Assembly: GCA_937982505.1 (NCBI GenBank)
Contig: CALJLV010000161.1
Coordinates: 1 to 14,506, forward strand
Reading direction: 5' to 3'
Origin: an uncultured Desulfobacteraceae bacterium
Lineage (GTDB): Bacteria > Desulfobacterota > Desulfobacteria > Desulfobacterales > UBA2174
Length of the DNA stretch: 14,506 nt
The position numbers and the translations under genes are program-made. Below, piece by piece: positions 13,329 to 14,506 of the stretch (positions are counted from its first letter, which is position 1; each line of letters opens with the position of its first letter). Under the pieces are notes generated by a model. The model saw only the letters and a list, made by a program, of their open reading frames with translations, ran no database searches and had not been told where the DNA came from.

Positions 13329-14506
13329 TCAGGCAGGCGGAGGCCTGGACGATTCCCGATTTGATGGGGCCGGGCGGCCCCGCCGCCGCAGATGCCCCCA
13401 CAGGCCCCGGATCTCCTCGATCTTCAGCAGCCGCCCGCCCGCCGCCAGCAGCGCGGCAAAGAGCAGCCCCGACACAACGGTCACCCCAAGGCTGCGCCCC
13501 GCGCCCACCGGTCCCGGCAGCGCGCGCAGCCCGCGCACCGCGGCTTCCAGGACCGGCGCCAGGGCCAGGCTGAACAGGGCGACCCGAAGGTAGCAGCGGT
13601 AGACCTGCCCCTGCCAGCGGTTGCCGCTTCGCCGGTTCCACCATCCGTAGAGCAGCCCCACCTGCAGCAGCGCCGACAGGGACAGGGCCAGGGCCACCCC
13701 GGCAGCCCCCATCAGCCACATCCCCAGCAGATACAACGGCAGGGAGGCCACCACCGCCAGGGTGCCGAAAACGGCTGGCAGCAGGGTGTTCTGCCGGGCG
13801 TAAAAGCCGCGCACCACCACGGTCTGGGCGGCGAAGGCCGCCGCGCCCACCAGCAGATAGGGAAGGAGCCCGGCGGTCAGGGCGGTGGCGTCGGCGTCGA
13901 AGCGGCCCCGCTGGAAAAGGAGCATCACCACCTCGTGGCGCAGGGCCATGATCCAGACGGCAAAGGGCAGGACCAGGGCCAGGTGGCGCAGGGCCTGGGC
14001 CATGAGGTGGTTGAGTTCGTCCAGGCGGTTCTGGCCCGCCAGGCGGGCCATGAAGGGAAAGGCCGCCACCCCCACGGCCTGGCCAAAGACGCCCACCAGC
14101 ATGAGCATGATGCGCAGCCCGTAGTTGAGGGCCGCGATGCCCCCCGGGGGCAGATAGGAGCCGAAAAACCTGATCAGAACTTCGGTGGAGAACATCATGG
14201 TCAGACCGCACATGAGCGGCAGGGTCAGGCGCAGGTAGCGGGCCACGTCCGGATGGCGCCAGTGCCAGCCGCGCACCAGCCGCAGACCGACCTGCCGCGC
14301 GCCCCAGTACTGCAGGAGGAAATTGCCCGCCAGGGCGCCGCCCAGAACCCCCCAGGCGAACCCCTCCATGCCCAGACCCCCGGCCAGCAGGAGCCCGCCG
14401 GCGATGATTCCCAGGTTGTAGATCAGGGGGGCCAGGGCCGGGATGAAAAAGGGTTCCCGGGCGAACTGGACGGCGGTAAAAAGCCCCCCGGCAAAAAAGA
14501 AGAACT
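13329..14506 (-). CDS. murJ: Lipid II flippase MurJ (5' end beyond window)
   Basis: 392 codons are visible and the frame is open to the right edge, so the N-terminus is missing. MurJ, a MOP-superfamily transporter of the inner membrane, moves lipid II across the membrane for peptidoglycan synthesis. The visible part opens with FFFFAGGLFTAVQFARE, then IPALAPLIYNLGIIAGG and GMEGFAWGVLGGALAGNF, a typical MurJ order. YGLRIMLMLVGVFGQAVGVAAFPFMARL carries the conserved arginine of the central helices, and RGFYARQNTLLPAVFGTLAV is another family hallmark. The remainder alternates hydrophobic segments and ends in a basic, proline-rich tail (RRRGRPAPSNRESSRPPPA). An internal ATG at 14369 is not the start, because family sequence continues upstream of it. 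About 100 or more N-terminal residues are expected beyond the window. Confidence 0.94.
   Translation of the reverse strand, partial: FFFFAGGLFTAVQFAREPFFIPALAPLIYNLGIIAGGLLLAGGLGMEGFAWGVLGGALAGNFLLQYWGARQVGLRLVRGWHWRHPDVARYLRLTLPLMCGLTMMFSTEVLIRFFGSYLPPGGIAALNYGLRIMLMLVGVFGQAVGVAAFPFMARLAGQNRLDELNHLMAQALRHLALVLPFAVWIMALRHEVVMLLFQRGRFDADATALTAGLLPYLLVGAAAFAAQTVVVRGFYARQNTLLPAVFGTLAVVASLPLYLLGMWLMGAAGVALALSLSALLQVGLLYGWWNRRSGNRWQGQVYRCYLRVALFSLALAPVLEAAVRGLRALPGPVGAGRSLGVTVVSGLLFAALLAAGGRLLKIEEIRGLWGHLRRRGRPAPSNRESSRPPPA

Noticed and set aside
1..14506. A complete new defence, toxin-antitoxin, phage or biosynthetic island
   Set aside because: Nearly every coding region is assigned to a known housekeeping or metabolic family, and gaps are too short to hold further genes. 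No nuclease, integrase, toxin-antitoxin pair or reverse transcriptase is seen.

Overview
The window is a GC-rich bacterial segment, about two thirds G+C by eye, with tightly packed genes. No stretch longer than about 200 bases lacks a gene, and I see no rRNA, tRNA, transposase, integrase or CRISPR array. Gene content and protein style fit a Gram-negative bacterium, most likely a deltaproteobacterium / Desulfobacterota. The pointers are an OleD-like reductase, the carboxynorspermidine polyamine route, two acyltransferase families, MurJ and a haemerythrin protein. This placement is inference; no marker gene settles it. The first 45 bases are not genomic: they match the end of an Illumina P7 adapter, a probable 8-base index and the read-2 primer site. 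The left edge is therefore a contig end carrying library sequence.

Layout from left to right: (1) 47-439, the C-terminal part of an OleD-like NAD-dependent epimerase/dehydratase, cut by the adapter. (2) 453-3825 on the minus strand, an apparent operon read from right to left: carboxynorspermidine synthase, carboxynorspermidine decarboxylase (nspC, overlapping it by 28 bases) and a monoacylglycerol-lipase-like hydrolase. (3) 3957-5027, an RlmN-type radical SAM RNA methyltransferase, divergent from the polyamine operon. (4) 5033-5119, a small noncoding element made of 7-base tandem repeats between 9-base inverted repeats. (5) 5204-9626 on the plus strand, a UbiB/ABC1 kinase-like membrane protein, a DUF374-type acyltransferase and the ribosome-associated GTPase TypA/BipA. 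(6) 9644-10381 on the minus strand, a PlsC-type acyltransferase convergent with typA. (7) 10527-11426, a fusion of a ferritin-like helical domain with a complete bacteriohaemerythrin domain, behind a well-formed promoter that carries an inverted repeat between its -35 and -10 boxes. (8) 11530-13152 on the minus strand, serA (phosphoglycerate dehydrogenase, long ACT/ASB form). (9) 13329-14506 on the minus strand, murJ (lipid II flippase), running off the right edge.

Most of the window is housekeeping: polyamine synthesis, rRNA/tRNA modification, membrane lipid synthesis, translation, serine synthesis and cell-wall export. I do not see a complete new defence or mobile system. The parts least explained by ordinary annotation are the diiron double-domain protein and its promoter architecture, the bracketed heptad-repeat element, the operon link between polyamine genes and a lipase-like hydrolase, and a short palindrome upstream of serA.
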